From assembly GCF_020379485.1 (NCBI RefSeq), contig NC_063444.1, positions 6,520,652-6,584,651 of the forward strand: a DNA stretch of 64,000 nucleotides. Direction: 5' to 3'. Shown here piece after piece: positions 1 to 11,909 of the stretch (its first letter is position 1; the number at the start of each line of letters is the position of its first letter). The notes under the pieces are model-generated. The model was not told the origin of the DNA, did no database searches, and saw only the letters and a program-made list of their open reading frames with translations. Origin of the DNA: Brassica napus. Lineage: Eukaryota; Streptophyta; Magnoliopsida; Brassicales; Brassicaceae. The position numbers were made by a program, and so were the translations under genes.

Positions 1-308
1 AGCTATATGCATAATATTTTTTTACTCACAATATTTTACTTTTTTTTTACTCAGAATATTTTTATGATACTCTAGATTTTCTATATTATTTACTCAATAA
101 GTAAAATGTTACTTAACATTAGTTAAAAATCATTATATTTATTTTAATTTTTATATTGTCTAACAAAACTATTTAATATTAGTTAATCACCAAATATTTG
201 TTATGGTTAAATTATATATATATATATATATATATATCACATTTATTCTAAAAATATTTTGACTAAAAAGTAAAAATAGTTTGAGTAAAAAATACTATGC
301 ATATAGCT
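1..308. mobile_element. TIR-bounded MITE-like element (may extend left of window)
   Basis: The first ~27 bases (AGCTATATGCATA followed by a T-rich run ending in ACTC) recur as an inverted copy at about 282-308, with one or two mismatches. The interior is AT-rich and non-coding and includes a TA microsatellite at about 212-236. Size and terminal inverted repeats fit a non-autonomous DNA transposon. The left target duplication would lie outside the window, so the superfamily cannot be assigned. Confidence 0.6.
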
Positions 309-1690
309 TAATCGACTGTGTTAATGTATGATAAAAATATTTACAAGAGTATATTGATAATTTACATGCATCAAACAATCTAAATAGCTAAGAAACAATT
401 ATATTTTAGTTTACATCAACTAGGAATGGTGAAAGTTTGAGTAATGAAGGCCACAAAATAGAAAACAAATTTGTTAACAATCCGTCATGTGACTTCCATT
501 GTGATCTTTTATAAGATGAAAGTCTCGGGAAATATAAGTAGAATATAATGTATTATGGGTATATATGATGTAAGCTACTTACTTGATATGTCATAATTCT
601 TATAAAATACTTACTTGATCTGTCATAATCATGACACATCCATTTCAGAATGATAATCTGAGTGTACTCTTTTCCATTTTTAATGTTAGAATTTGAATAA
701 TATCTTGAATGACCTTGTTCTTTCGGATTTGAGCATCAGTGACTTTTTTAACATTCAATATTTTTTCCAATAATTGGATATATACCATAGTAATCAAGGC
801 ATATTGAAAGGCAACATAGACATCTGAAGAGTAAATATTAACATACACATACTCGACTTCTCTCCTCTAGCTTCTCTCATATCTTCTAGTTTTTCGGTTA
901 GAACTTTTGATGAACATCTTTTTGTCAAAATCGAGTTATCCGTAAGTTATTTTTCCTAGCTAGCATCCATGGCTATGAAGAGAAACTGGTGTAGCTTGCG
1001 TGAAAGAGTAGTGCAATCTATTATATATAAAAAAATTGTAGCTTTGATTTTTGAAAAAGTTTCCCTATATTTTCTTTTTATAAAAAGAACTATTAGTCAA
1101 TTTTATGTTAATTTTTCAAAAATTAGTGTCTATATCAAGTGGACTTTTGTTTTAACAAATTTTCTTTTGTTACCTTACCTTATTTTATATGGATTTCTAT
1201 TTTTCAAATAGACATTTTTTGAAAATCTTAACATTTTAATATAATAAAATTAAAGTAATGATTTGATGTTTTGATTGATGATTTTTCATCGGACGTGGAT
1301 ACTTTCAATGACTTATAAACAAAATTTTTATATAGCATATAATTTAAACTTTGAAAATCATGTGTTTTAAATTTATATAGCTATAGTTGTTAGAAAGTCT
1401 TACATTTTTAAATTAATTATTACTTTTGTTATTTATTTTTATGTAAATTTTAAAAAGATATTTTTATTCATTATATTAACTTATCTATAATGTTTTTATT
1501 TTTCTAAGTTTATCTTATATGAAATAAATAATTTGGAAATATTGATATTTTTAGAAATAGTGAAAATGATTTGTCATATTTTGATTGGTTGTTTTAAATC
1601 GTATGTGAACATATTCAATGACTTAGAATATCTCCAATTCAACTTCATTTTTGTTTTTATAATAACATTTAGAGACAAAACCACTAAAAC
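309..1690. other. AT-rich intergenic DNA, no gene seen
   Basis: I see no supported gene. Two short open frames (645-848 minus, 969-1211 plus) have AT-driven composition and no recognisable domain. The stretch ends where the LINE-derived coding similarity begins. Confidence 0.5.
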
Positions 1691-2047
1691 CCATCTCTAT
1701 TTTTGATTCTAAAATAGAGATCGTTAGTTTTACCCGGACCTTACAGTTGACTCGCTCATAGATTCAGTCTCACGCTCATGGAATTTACATGCTCTTCACA
1801 CCTTGGTGGATCCTGAAGACGTGAAAATCATTACAAGTATACCACTGAGTAGGTCTCAGATGGCAGATAGAGATGGATGACACTTTTCGAAAAATGGACG
1901 GTGTACGATTAAATCAGGTTATCAGGTGGAGCGGGTATACCCAGATCAGCAATCTCAGGCAGAGACCTACGGACCCACGGTAGACTCACTCAAGTCCTTC
2001 TGCTGGAAAACTCGATGCCCATCGAAAATACGACATTTTCTGTGGCA

Positions 2048-4835
2048 CACTACAAGAAAACATACTTATTACAAGGGTCATATTCCTTGTTAATTCGTTG
2101 TAATAGAAGGGTTACAACGAATTAACAAAGAATAGCGTTTCGTTGTAAAACGTCCGTCGTAATGCAAGATTCGTCGTAACTTCCATGTAACATTTACGAC
2201 GAAATAAATTCGTTGTAAAAGCGAAAGAGAGTATTTCGTCGTAGTTTCGTAGTTACGCTTCATCGTAAAAGACTCGTATAGTTTCCTTGTAAAGTCGTCT
2301 TTAAGTACTTGTACAATTTACGACGAATTTACAAGTCTTTTAATGTAAAGTCCTTGTAATATTTACGAGGAATTTACAAGTATTTCCTAGTAAATTTCCC
2401 GTAAAGATTACGAGGATTTTACAAGGAAGTACTTGTAAAATCCTCGTAATCTTTACGAGAAATTTACATCTCATTGTCATATTATTATATTATTATGAAA
2501 TATTCAAAATCAAAATATATAATTTACAAAATAAAATATTGAAAATTAAAATATATTTTTAAAAAAATATATAAATGTCATAAAATAATATTCAAATTAA
2601 TAATAGAAAACAAAAAAATTGAAAAATAAAAAGCTAAGGGAGAACACCGTCGAAGTAGTTGTTGGAGGTGTTTCTTCCTGGAGAGTCTCGTACTTCATCT
2701 ATGGGTTCCGTCTCGAAGAGTAGGATGAAGTCGTCCTTGTGGCTTCATTGATGAAGCTTATTCATACCGTCAGTTCCATCTTTTTAGGAGCCACCTTAAA
2801 AAAAGAAACATATTAATATAATTAATTACATAAAATTATAAGAAAATAAAATATATTTAATTTTTTAAAAAAAATATCTAATCAGTCGTTTAAATGCCTC
2901 AACCTAATATTTGAATATAGTTTTGTTACCTAAAATTACCACCTAAACTAACCACCTAATCTAATTAACTAAACTAATCACCTAAACTAATTACCTAAAC
3001 TAACCACCTAAAATAACCACCTAAACCTAAATTAATATTAAAAACAACATACCTTTGAGAGAAGGAGAGGAGTGGTTTGAGATGAATGAAGGAGGCATTC
3101 CTCATTCATGTTTCGAGTTTATATAAGAAAACAACATTCCTCGTAAAGTCGTCGTAATTTTACGAGGAATCTACCAGGCCCGCGTTTTTAGTGTTACGAG
3201 GAATCTACCAGGTCCGCGTTTTTAGAATTACAACGAATTTACAAGAAATATTTACGACGAATTTACAAGGAAAATTTTACGACGACTTTACAAGGAAATT
3301 ACAAGGAAAGCATTACAACGAATTTACAAGGACACATGTATTACGAGGAATCTACCAGGCCCGTGTGTTTTCTATTACGACGAATTTACTAGGACTATTT
3401 CTGAAACCCCAAAAATCAAATCCCTAAACCCCAAAATCACTTATCTATTTACACCATACCCTTTTACCACATCATCCCCTTTATCATATTTTTTCTTAAA
3501 CCATAAACTCCAATTGAATCCTTAAAACGCAAGTTATAAGTATTATAATAAAACAACCACTTGATAGCAAATAATCAAATTATTCTGCAATCTCTAAACC
3601 GAGGGTATGAAATGAAGTTAACTTGCTTGGCTTGAGAATGCTTACAACAAAATCAGTTTGGTAAAACAGCTTAAACACGTTTTCACCAAAAATAATGGTA
3701 ACATGTTTCGTGAAAAAAATCCTTGTAAAGTTACAACGAATTCACAAGGAAAGCATTACAACGAATTTACAAAGAAAGAATTACAACGAATTTACAAGGA
3801 CACATGTTTACGACAAATCTACCAGGCCCGCGTTTTTAGAGTTACAACGAATTTGCAAGGGAGCATTACAACGAATTTACAAGGAAATCTTTACAACGAA
3901 TTTACAAGGAAATGATTACAACGAATTTACAAGGAAATGATTACAACGAATTTACAAGGACACGTGTATTACAAGGAATATACCAGACCCGTGTTTTCCA
4001 TTACGACGAATTTACTACGACTATATCTGAATCCCTGAAAATCAAATCCCTAACCCCCAAATTCTCTTACCTATAACCTCATATCCCTTTTACCCCATTC
4101 CCCCATTCTCCCATTTATCCTATTTTCTCTTAAACCCTAAACTCCAATTAAATCCTTAAAAGCCAACAAATAATTATTATAACCAAACAATATACACTTG
4201 CACTAAGTCTTAAACTGATTTATATATTTTTTAAAAATATTTAAAACATATATTACATCATTCTGAATCATTCGAGTTTTCAACAATATCAGTACAATGA
4301 TTATCATCGCTTGCATCGAACTCTTCTTCACTTTCTTCATCCGTCATATAGTCGAAAAGATCTTCATATTGGCGGTTATTTACATCAATTAGAAGGATGT
4401 CATCAGTTTGTTGTTCAGATACTTCCACTTCAGTGATACACACTTCTTCTTGCAAAAGTGATTCTTCTCTAGCAACTATTCGTTCACGAGGTGTAACTTT
4501 GATAGCAACTAATCAAGTTATTCCAAAATCTCTAAACCGAGAGTATCAGTTTGGTAAAGCATGCTTAAAACACGTTTTCACAAAAATTAATGGTAACATG
4601 TTTCGTCGTAAAAGCCTTGTAAAGTTACAAGGACTTTACAACGAATTTTCTCTTTCCTCGTAAAATCGACGTAAATTTACATGTAAATTACCACGAAACA
4701 TTTTTCTTGTAACTTTACTACGACTTTACGACGAAATTCAGTTTTGTCGTAAAATCGTAGTAATTTTCTCGTAAATTTACGAGGAATATATTTCCTCGTA
4801 ATTTTTCCTCGTTATAGGCATGTTTTCTTGTAGTG
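2048..4835. mobile_element. Non-autonomous CACTA (EnSpm/CMC) element 1, inside the LINE ORF
   Basis: The element begins CACTACAAGAAAACAT and ends with the inverse (ATGTTTTCTTGTAGTG), flanked by the 3-bp duplication GCA at 2045-2047 and 4836-4838. These are CACTA hallmarks. The interior is built from dozens of short subterminal-type repeats in both orientations (variants of TTACAACGAATTTACAAGG and TTACGACGAAT), concentrated at 2060-2470, 3130-3400, 3715-4020 and 4600-4810. Open frames there (3191-3940) are only translations of the repeat. No transposase domain is visible. A short acidic frame at 4258-4455 minus could be a relic of element-encoded or captured coding sequence. Confidence 0.93.
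2390..2467. repeat. Near-perfect 36-bp inverted repeat (hairpin) inside CACTA element 1
   Basis: Arms at 2390-2425 and 2432-2467 are complementary with one mismatch and are separated by 6 bp. A transcript would fold into a long stem. It is built from the same TTACGAGG/TTACAAG subterminal repeat units. Confidence 0.85.
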
Positions 4836-5745
4836 GCAAATATTATCTGGATGTCTATCGGTTAGGAAAAATTTGCAGACAAGAGGGATGCAAGGAGATA
4901 TCTGTTGCGCTCGATGTGGTGCTCCAGAGGAATCTATAAACCATGTCTTTTTTGAATGTCCACCGGCAAATCAGACATGGGCGCTCTCTAAGATTCCATC
5001 TAATCCTGCAATCTTTCCAACGGAATCACTCTACGCAAACATGGATCATCTATTTTGGCGAGTTATCCCAAAAATGGATGATCATCACTTTGCGTGGATA
5101 CTTTGGTACATATGGAAAGCAAGGAATAGTATGGTATTTAGTAATATGGATATTGATCCTCGAGATACTCTCGGGAAGGCCGAGACAGAATCTTTTATGT
5201 GGGCTGATGCACAGGTGACTCCTGAGTCACATGACGCACACCAGAGAGATATGGCTCCCATACCGGTGAGACCGGGCAGATGGTGCTTCTCTGATGGCTC
5301 ATGGAAGGCAAATGATAACTTCTCGGGACAAGGATGGTATAGCACCTTACCAAGATTTGATGGTTTGATGGGTGCAAGAAACACCAGAGCTAGTCTTTCA
5401 CCTCTCCATGTAGAGTTTGAATCACTAATCTGGGCAATAGAATGTATGCGGCAGTTTCGGGTCACATTTGCAACAGATTGTTCTCAATTGGTGAAGATGG
5501 TTTCGGAACCAGAAGAATGGCCAGCGTTTGCAAACTACTTGACAGATATAAAGACCCTTAGTACTGGATTTCAGAGCTCGGAGATCATCTATGTACCAAG
5601 AACGCATAACACACAGGCAGACAAACTAGCACGGAGTGCAAGAATTCAACCGTCGTTCGTCGTTCACATGGATGCAGAGCTACCCTTTTGGTTAACAGAG
5701 TCTATATGAGTCTGTTTTCTTTTGTTGATGTCAAAAAAAAAAAAT

Positions 5746-6285
5746 TATATAAAAAATAACATTCCTCTATATTTTACTATGTATTTAGAAATTTCTATTT
5801 TAGATAAATACATTAGAACAAAATCTATCCCAATTATAGAATAGCTTGTATCTGCAACTTTTATACTACTGTTTTCTTTATTTTGTAACATATACTATTG
5901 TTTTCTACCTTTGCATGACACCGACTAATAATCAGATGAAGCAAATAGCTTATTCTTAATATCTTATAATGCAATCTGAATCAATTCAAATAAACTTATC
6001 CAGTTTAGTGGCTTCATGTTGCAAAAGTATGGCAACTTGCCCAATTAAATTGAAGACGAGTCCAAACATCGTGCTGTATTATGATTCGGTTTATACGTTT
6101 CTCTAAGACAAGAAATGCACTCTTAAAACCATGATCATAAACTCTGTAAGATTTCAGAAACAAAAAAGAAGAAGAAGATTCAGAATGCAGTAAAACAGAA
6201 ACCACCTAGATATAAAATCTGCGTGGATAGTTAAGTCATAAACTCAGAAACAAGACTACTGATCTTTGCTTCTTAAAGAAAAACC
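5746..6285. other. Intergenic, 3' flank of UCH3
   Basis: AT-rich DNA between the LINE tail and the UCH3 stop codon, with no gene recognised. The right part (about 6000-6285) is probably the 3'UTR and terminator region of UCH3, which runs leftward. Confidence 0.5.
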
Positions 6286-7728
6286 TCAGGTTCTCTTAGA
6301 GATGGCTATCACATTGAAGTTGAGCGTGTCCGGATTCTTCTCAATAAACCTCTTCATCACTTTCGTCGCATCCTGTAAGTTTAATAATATCACCCAATAT
6401 ACCACCAAACATATGCACAAGGTTTCAAAAATACAACAAAACCATTGGCATAGTCCCAGGAGAGTTTTAAAGACTGAAAGGGTTTATAGTACCTTCAAGA
6501 GGGTAGCTGGAGAGGAAGCACCATGTGAAATTGGTCCTGCTTTCCTTCCATCAAGTTCATAGAGCTCACCTGCGTAATAAGCAATATGATTTAGTACCGA
6601 TATGGAAGTGTGTTTGAAGCTTTCAGTATTCTGATCTTTTTTTGGTTGATGTGAGAATTTGCTACCATCAACACATGCTAAACAGATGAAATGCGTGTCT
6701 GCGTCGTCGGTAGCCTGAGGAAAAGTACAAAAAACAATGTGACATTTAGATGAACATGTTCGCATACTCATATGCATTAGTATTAATATGAGGAGGGAAG
6801 TTACCGGTGTTTCACCAGCTGTAACAGCTACAGAATGAGCATCTTCTATTTGGCTATCGTTCTCAAGAAACCTTGCACGCTATCAAGATAAGAAACATTA
6901 AACATGAGGCAAAAAAAACTTATAGTCAAATCAAGAGGAAAAAGATAAAAGATAGAAAACCTCCATAGGAGTCATATTGGCAGTGGATTTGAAGAATTTA
7001 TCTAAGAAAGATTCTTCAGCTGAAAATAAGCAAGGAGAAAGTGAGACTCGTTAAAAAATTAAAAAGAAGCACAAAGAGGTTCAAAAAACTCACAAAGCTT
7101 GATTTCAGAAGTAATGTTGCCAATAGCATGGAGAAGACCAATGGTTCCACAAGCATTACCCACAGTTTGTTTCATGAAGTAAACTTTATCACTATGCACC
7201 TATCATTCACACAGCCATTATAAGACTAGATTACAGTACAGTAAACAATGGGTTCCCTTTTCGTAAAGAAACTCACCTTCTCTTTGATTTCCTTGTCTTG
7301 CTCGATCCTCTCTTCTTCACTCTAAATACCAAAACCATCAGACTTTCAATCAACACAAGCTGCGATTTTCAGAATCAAAGATGGGTTTCGATTGATTATC
7401 ACGAAAGAAGAGACCTTTTTGGTGATGGGGTAAAGGAAGAGAACAGCCAGAACAGGCTTAGGAACCATCTCAAGAAGTTCGTCGTCTAATCCAAACACAT
7501 CATTGCACTCCGCTGCATCAGGGGAAAGCCCCAGACCCCAAAGAAACTGTATACAATACACACCAATACAAAAAAAATCACTGAACTGACCTAGAATCAA
7601 TCTTCCCAATTTCGAAACGCCGATGATCGGATAAGCAGAAGGGAAAGTGAGACGAATACCTGATTCATAACCTCGGGGTTAGCTTCGAGTGGAAGCCATC
7701 TCTTAGCTGAAGAGCTCTCCGTCGCCAT
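6286..7728 (-). CDS. UCH3: Ubiquitin carboxyl-terminal hydrolase, UCHL3/UCH3 type (C12 peptidase)
   Basis: Cysteine protease that removes small C-terminal adducts from ubiquitin and recycles it in cytosol and nucleus. Nine exons: 7660-7728, 7415-7546, 7277-7321, 7094-7199, 6961-7019, 6805-6879, 6666-6714, 6493-6569 and 6286-6372. All introns are GT-AG and give 232 residues, the family length. The full catalytic set is visible: oxyanion Gln93 and nucleophile Cys99 in KQTVGNACG, His170 in ADTHF, Asp185 in YELDGRK. The start [20 protein letters not shown] is the usual plant UCH3 N-terminus. It is divergent from RGGB with a 549-bp gap between start codons. Nothing suggests inactivation. By memory it corresponds to At4g17510. 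Confidence 0.95.
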
Positions 7729-8277
7729 CTTCGTGATCGTCTCTTCTTTTTGATTTTTGCACAACAAATCAAAAACTCTTCGGTTCTAAGCAACGAATAA
7801 ATCCAAGAACGAAGATATTAACGGGCCTGGCCCAATTGATCCCTTCGTTCACTAAAAAAAAGTTTTACTTCCGTCTTATTTGTTTACGGTATATAGGTTT
7901 CCAGTCCCACAGAGGATTAATTCACTCAACCAGTTTCTCAGTACAACTCGGCCCGGCCCGGCCCAATAAGAGTGGATTTTAATCTAGGGGAGAATGAACG
8001 GTGTAGATGTCTCCTAAAGTACAGTCGTGCGCAGAGGATAAAACCTCAAAAGGGGGTTTATAAGAGATTAGGTTTATGGATATCAAAGTCTTGTGCAGCC
8101 TTGGCTAGGGTTTTGGTATACTTATCCTACCGCAGCTTCCTTCTTCTTCTTTCTCCAACACTTAGGTTTGGCTCTGTCCGAACCATATCTTCGATTTTCT
8201 GGTTCTTATTTTTCTTTTTCTTTTTTTGTTTCTTCATCATCAAAAACAATAACCTCGGGACTAGTTGGTTTTGTGAA
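7729..8277. promoter_or_regulatory. Bidirectional UCH3/RGGB promoter with site II and telo-box motifs
   Basis: The region lies between two divergent start codons. It contains site II-type GGCCCA at 7829-7834 and 7960-7965 (the latter in a GC-rich CCCGGCCCGG run) and an inverted telo-box TAGGGTTT at 8106-8113. In plants the site II plus telo-box pair is common in promoters of translation-related and proliferation-linked genes, which suits RGGB. The pyrimidine-rich tract at about 8130-8235 is probably RGGB 5'UTR. A shared promoter is inferred from spacing. Confidence 0.6.
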
Positions 8278-9945
8278 ATGACGACTTTGAACCCTTTCGA
8301 TCTCTTGGACGATGACATAGAGGATCCCACCCTGCTCGCTGCTGCTAAGCCACTCAAGGTTGATAAAGCTGCTCCAGCTCAGCCTGCTAAGCTGCCCACT
8401 AAGCCCACTCCTCCTTCTCAAGCTGGTGAGTCTTTCTCTTTTGATTTAGATTAGTAGAGATTAGTGGTAAACCTGCTTACTTTGGCTTGGTGGTTGTAGA
8501 TCAAGTGAACATGAATTAGTTTCTTTATTATATTTAGTGGAAATGTTAAGACACTTGCATCTTTTATTTATATAGATTAATTAACTGATTAGATGTTATG
8601 TTATTCGTTGACTTTGAGTAGTGAGGGAAGCCAGAGTAGGAGGTCGCAATGGTGGAGGAGCACGTGGCGGTGTCCGTGGAAAAAGTGGTGGATTCAACAG
8701 GGAATCCAGGAACAGTGATGCTCCTGCTAATGAGAACGGGTACGTTGGAGGCTACAGACGCTCTGAAGGAGGAGATGCTGGGAGGCGTGGTGGATACCGT
8801 GGACGCGGTGGTCGCCACGGAGATTCTGGTGACTTGGAGCGCCCGCGTAGGAACTTTGAGCGTCACAGTGGAACAGCTCACGGGTAAGGAGGATTCTTCA
8901 TTGTTTATGACTGTTAAGGTTCGATCTTAAGGGGTTTGTTGTAATTGTAAAACTTTTTGTTTGAGTAGACATGAGTTAAAACGTGATGGAGCTGGCCGTG
9001 GCAACTGGGGAACCATTGAGGATGACATTCCTCCGTAAGTTGTAATTACTTCATTGTGTGGTTTCTGTTTTTGATTGGTGTCTTGAAAATTATAGTGTGA
9101 TTGTGTTTGTAATCAATAGGGTGACTGAAGGATCCACACCAGTGGTGGAGACGGATTTGGCTGTTGAGAAGGAAGGTGAAGCAACTGATGCAAACAAAGA
9201 GACACCTGTTGAAGCTCAAGCAGAGAAAGAGCCCGAGCCTGAGGACAAGGTATATTTCCATCTTTTGAACTCATTTTTCACATGTGAACTTGTTAAGAAG
9301 AATATTACCTAATGGTGTAATTTGCTGTTTTTGTAGGAGATGACTCTTGAAGAGTATGAGAAGGTTTTGGAAGAGAAGAGGAAAGCTTTGCAGGCAACCA
9401 AGATTGAGGAGAGGAAGGTTGACACCAAAGCCTTTGAGACCATGCAACAGCTCTCAAGCAAAAAGAGCAACAATGATGAGGTCTTCATCAAACTGGTGCG
9501 TTATCTGAACTCTTCTTTATTTCATTTTGGTGTTGGTAAACTTCTTTTTATAATAGAGTTTGTGCTTATTGGACGTTTAAATGGTTTTGTTATCAGGGAA
9601 CAGACAAGGACAAGCGCCCAGTTGAGAAGGAAGAGAAGACCAAGAAGGTCTCGCTTGTTTACTAATTGCTCACTGCGAAGGATTTAAGCATTTTTATTCA
9701 AATTCTTTTGCATGCTTATATATGTTTATGTGATTTTTTTTTTTTTGTAGTCGTTGAGCATAAATGAGTTTCTGAAACCTGCGAATGGAGAGAGGTACAG
9801 AGGTGGTTACCGTGGTGGAAGAGGTCGTGGACCAAGGGGAGCTGATGAGGGTGGTCGTGGACCAAAAGGAGGAGCCGACAGAAAGGCTGCTGCACCTGCA
9901 CCAAAGATTGAAGACGCTGCTCACTTCCCTACTCTGGGAAAGTAA
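8278..9945 (+). CDS. RGGB: RGG-repeat RNA-binding protein, HABP4/SERBP1 (PAI-RBP1) family
   Basis: Arginine-glycine-rich RNA-binding protein of the Stm1/SERBP1 type, linked in plants to mRNA and ribosome binding and stress responses. Seven exons: 8278-8425, 8622-8883, 8969-9034, 9120-9249, 9337-9495, 9597-9647 and 9751-9945, giving 336 residues. Domains in order: N-terminal MTTLNPFDLLDDD (Stm1-like start, about 1-50), a central RGG-rich segment (GYRGRGGRHGD, about 50-130), a HABP4 core with the acidic and coiled EMTLEEYEKVLEEKRKAL motif (about 203-230), then a C-terminal RGG cluster (GGYRGGRGRGPRG) and the terminal HFPTLGK. The ATG at 8278 opens the conserved N-terminus and is preceded by a pyrimidine-rich leader. 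By memory it is collinear with At4g17520. RGGA and RGGC are paralogues, so the letter rests on synteny. Confidence 0.93.
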
Positions 9946-10362
9946 TGCTCTCCGGTTTGGTCCTTCCGCGTCCGTTTGGTCTCGTTTGTTTTTGTGATCT
10001 CTCACCCGGTTCTGTTTTTGTTCTTCTGATTTCATTGTTATCGTCATACTCGCTCAAGGCTTTTTGTTCTACGAACCCGAGTTTTTGGGAACTTTTAGTA
10101 AAGTTGTTTTTAATCTTTTAGTTTTATAATTTAACTTAGGCTTTATAAAAGAAAAACACACCACTCAGCATTGATTAGCACGAAACTTTTACCAAAGAAC
10201 CGAGCTAAGTGTTTCCACGAACATTAATACAACCAATTTAGGAGCTTTTGGACATAAAAGTGACCGAAAAAACAAATACAAAAGATGAAGAAACAACGTT
10301 GTTCATGTGTCCTACATGGAAACATATGAGAGAATATATGACTTGAGTGTCCACAAAGCGCA

Positions 10363-11909
10363 TTAAGAAGAGCAGCAGCCTGATTGCTGGTTTACAGGTT
10401 GTCCTCGGATCTGGACTGTTGAAGGCTTAGATCCACCAGCAGGTTGGCTCGCCATTCTGAAAAAGAAAAATCTGAGTTAAGGCTACCAAACTATAAGCTC
10501 TGACAATAACGAATTCTACCTTGTCTTGATTGCAGCAGTCATGGCCATGAAAGCTTCTTCGACATTGGTAGCATTCTTGGCACTTGTTTCCAAGAATGGG
10601 ATCCCAAGTTCATCTGCGAAAGCCTGTGTTCGCAGAACAAACATTACAGCACATCCCTTAGACCAGAGTGTCAAAGAACCGTAACAAATTTTGAAGAATA
10701 TTACGATATTACCTTGGCTGTCTCAGTGGATACAACTTTCTGTGATGTGAGATCACACTTGTTCCCAACCAGTAGCTTGTTCACATTCTCACTGGCGTAG
10801 CGGTCGATTTCATTTAGCCATTGCTTGACATTGTTAAAGCTTTCTTGGTCTGTTACATCGTAAGTCACCTAACAAAAAAATGAAATAAACACCAATGATT
10901 CAGAGTCTCACTGATGGATGTCAGATAACAGAGGAGATAATGTTTAAGTGTGATAATAAGCATACAATGATCCCATGAGCTCCTCTGTAGTAACTGCTAG
11001 TAATCGTTCTGAAACGTTCTTGACCTGCCGTATCCCACTGCATAATTGGTGATGGTTATAAGCAGAGTGATCATATATGCGCATACAAATTTAGCAGTTA
11101 TGAATCTGACACGACTTAAGAGAACTTACAATCTGGAGTTTGATGGTCTTTCCATCTTGTTCGACTGTGCGGATTTTCTGCAAATTATCATTACAAAAAT
11201 AAGGACTTTTATGATTAATGCTTAACCAACTGATAAGTGAAAGAGGCTTACAAAGTCAACACCAATGGTACTGATGTAGCTATCCAGGTAGGAATCATCC
11301 TGCACGTACAAAACAAATCAAGACATCACTTTAACAGAGCAACAATGGCACTTAACTGAGAAGTCTATTATCCAATACCATAGAGGCAAAGAACTGAGCT
11401 AGAGCTTAAAGATGACTTACAGCAAACCTTAGAAGCAAGCAGGACTTTCCAACACCAGAATCACCAATAAGCAAAAGCTTGAAGAGATAGTCACTGCAAA
11501 AATCAAAAGAGTGAAATAAGGATAAGACACCATGTACACAAAAGATAAGATAAATCAACTCTGTTCATTCTCCAGCCATAGAAGGACTTGGGAGACGTTT
11601 GAGAATAAGCTCAAAGATTTCTATAGACGCAATCTCAAGCTCCATAATACAAATCCCTCACATCCTAGAACTTTCATTTAATTTCTTTTACAGATCTAAT
11701 CGAAATACGATCCACGAGATCGAGAAATCGATCAAACAGAATAACAAAGCCTTCATCAAACGAAGATTGCTAAGATTCTCCAGCTAGAACGGTGATCGGA
11801 AGAAAATCAAGTAGACACTAGACCATTGAAGACGTTATAAAATTCAAAAAAAAAAAAAACGGTATATCGATTCTGAAAGGAAAGAGAGAAATTACTATTC
11901 AGGATTCAT
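10363..11909 (-). CDS. RAB1C: Rab1/RabD2-class small GTPase
   Basis: Membrane-trafficking GTPase acting between ER and Golgi. Eight exons: 11896-11909, 11421-11493, 11252-11299, 11130-11177, 10966-11037, 10713-10868, 10520-10623 and 10363-10456, giving 202 residues, the standard Rab1 length. The first coding exon is only 14 bp. Motifs: P-loop GDSGVGKS (15-22), switch [19 protein letters not shown] (62-68), NKCD (121-124), ETSAK (SAK 151-153), and a C-terminal CC pair (199-200) for geranylgeranylation. All nucleotide-binding residues are intact. By memory it matches At4g17530 in order and orientation. RABD2a/b paralogues are very similar, so the exact symbol relies on position. Confidence 0.94.

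Larger units (their letters stand above)
1735..5745 (+). pseudogene. 5'-truncated LINE (non-LTR retrotransposon) ORF2 end, split by a CACTA insertion
   Basis: Two blocks encode the C-terminal end of a plant L1-type ORF2. Block one (about 1785-2047) reads the segment before the zinc-binding domain, including SGYQVERVYP, and contains an in-frame TGA near 1877-1879 where a Trp is usual. Block two (4839-5709) has the zf-RVT motif (CARCGAPEESINHVFFEC) and a plant RVT_3-type RNase H domain: acidic residues in FSDGSW, a Glu in FESLIWAIE, Asp in TDCSQLV, and HNTQADKLAR. It stops at 5709 and is followed about 25 bp later by an A-rich tail. Removing the CACTA element plus one target copy rejoins the frame exactly. 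The reverse transcriptase and endonuclease parts are missing (5' truncation). The copy is dead. Confidence 0.85.

Noticed and set aside
3191..3940. Overlapping 78-85 codon frames with EFTR/NLQG repeats
   Set aside because: They are translations of the CACTA subterminal repeat in two frames and show no independent coding signal.
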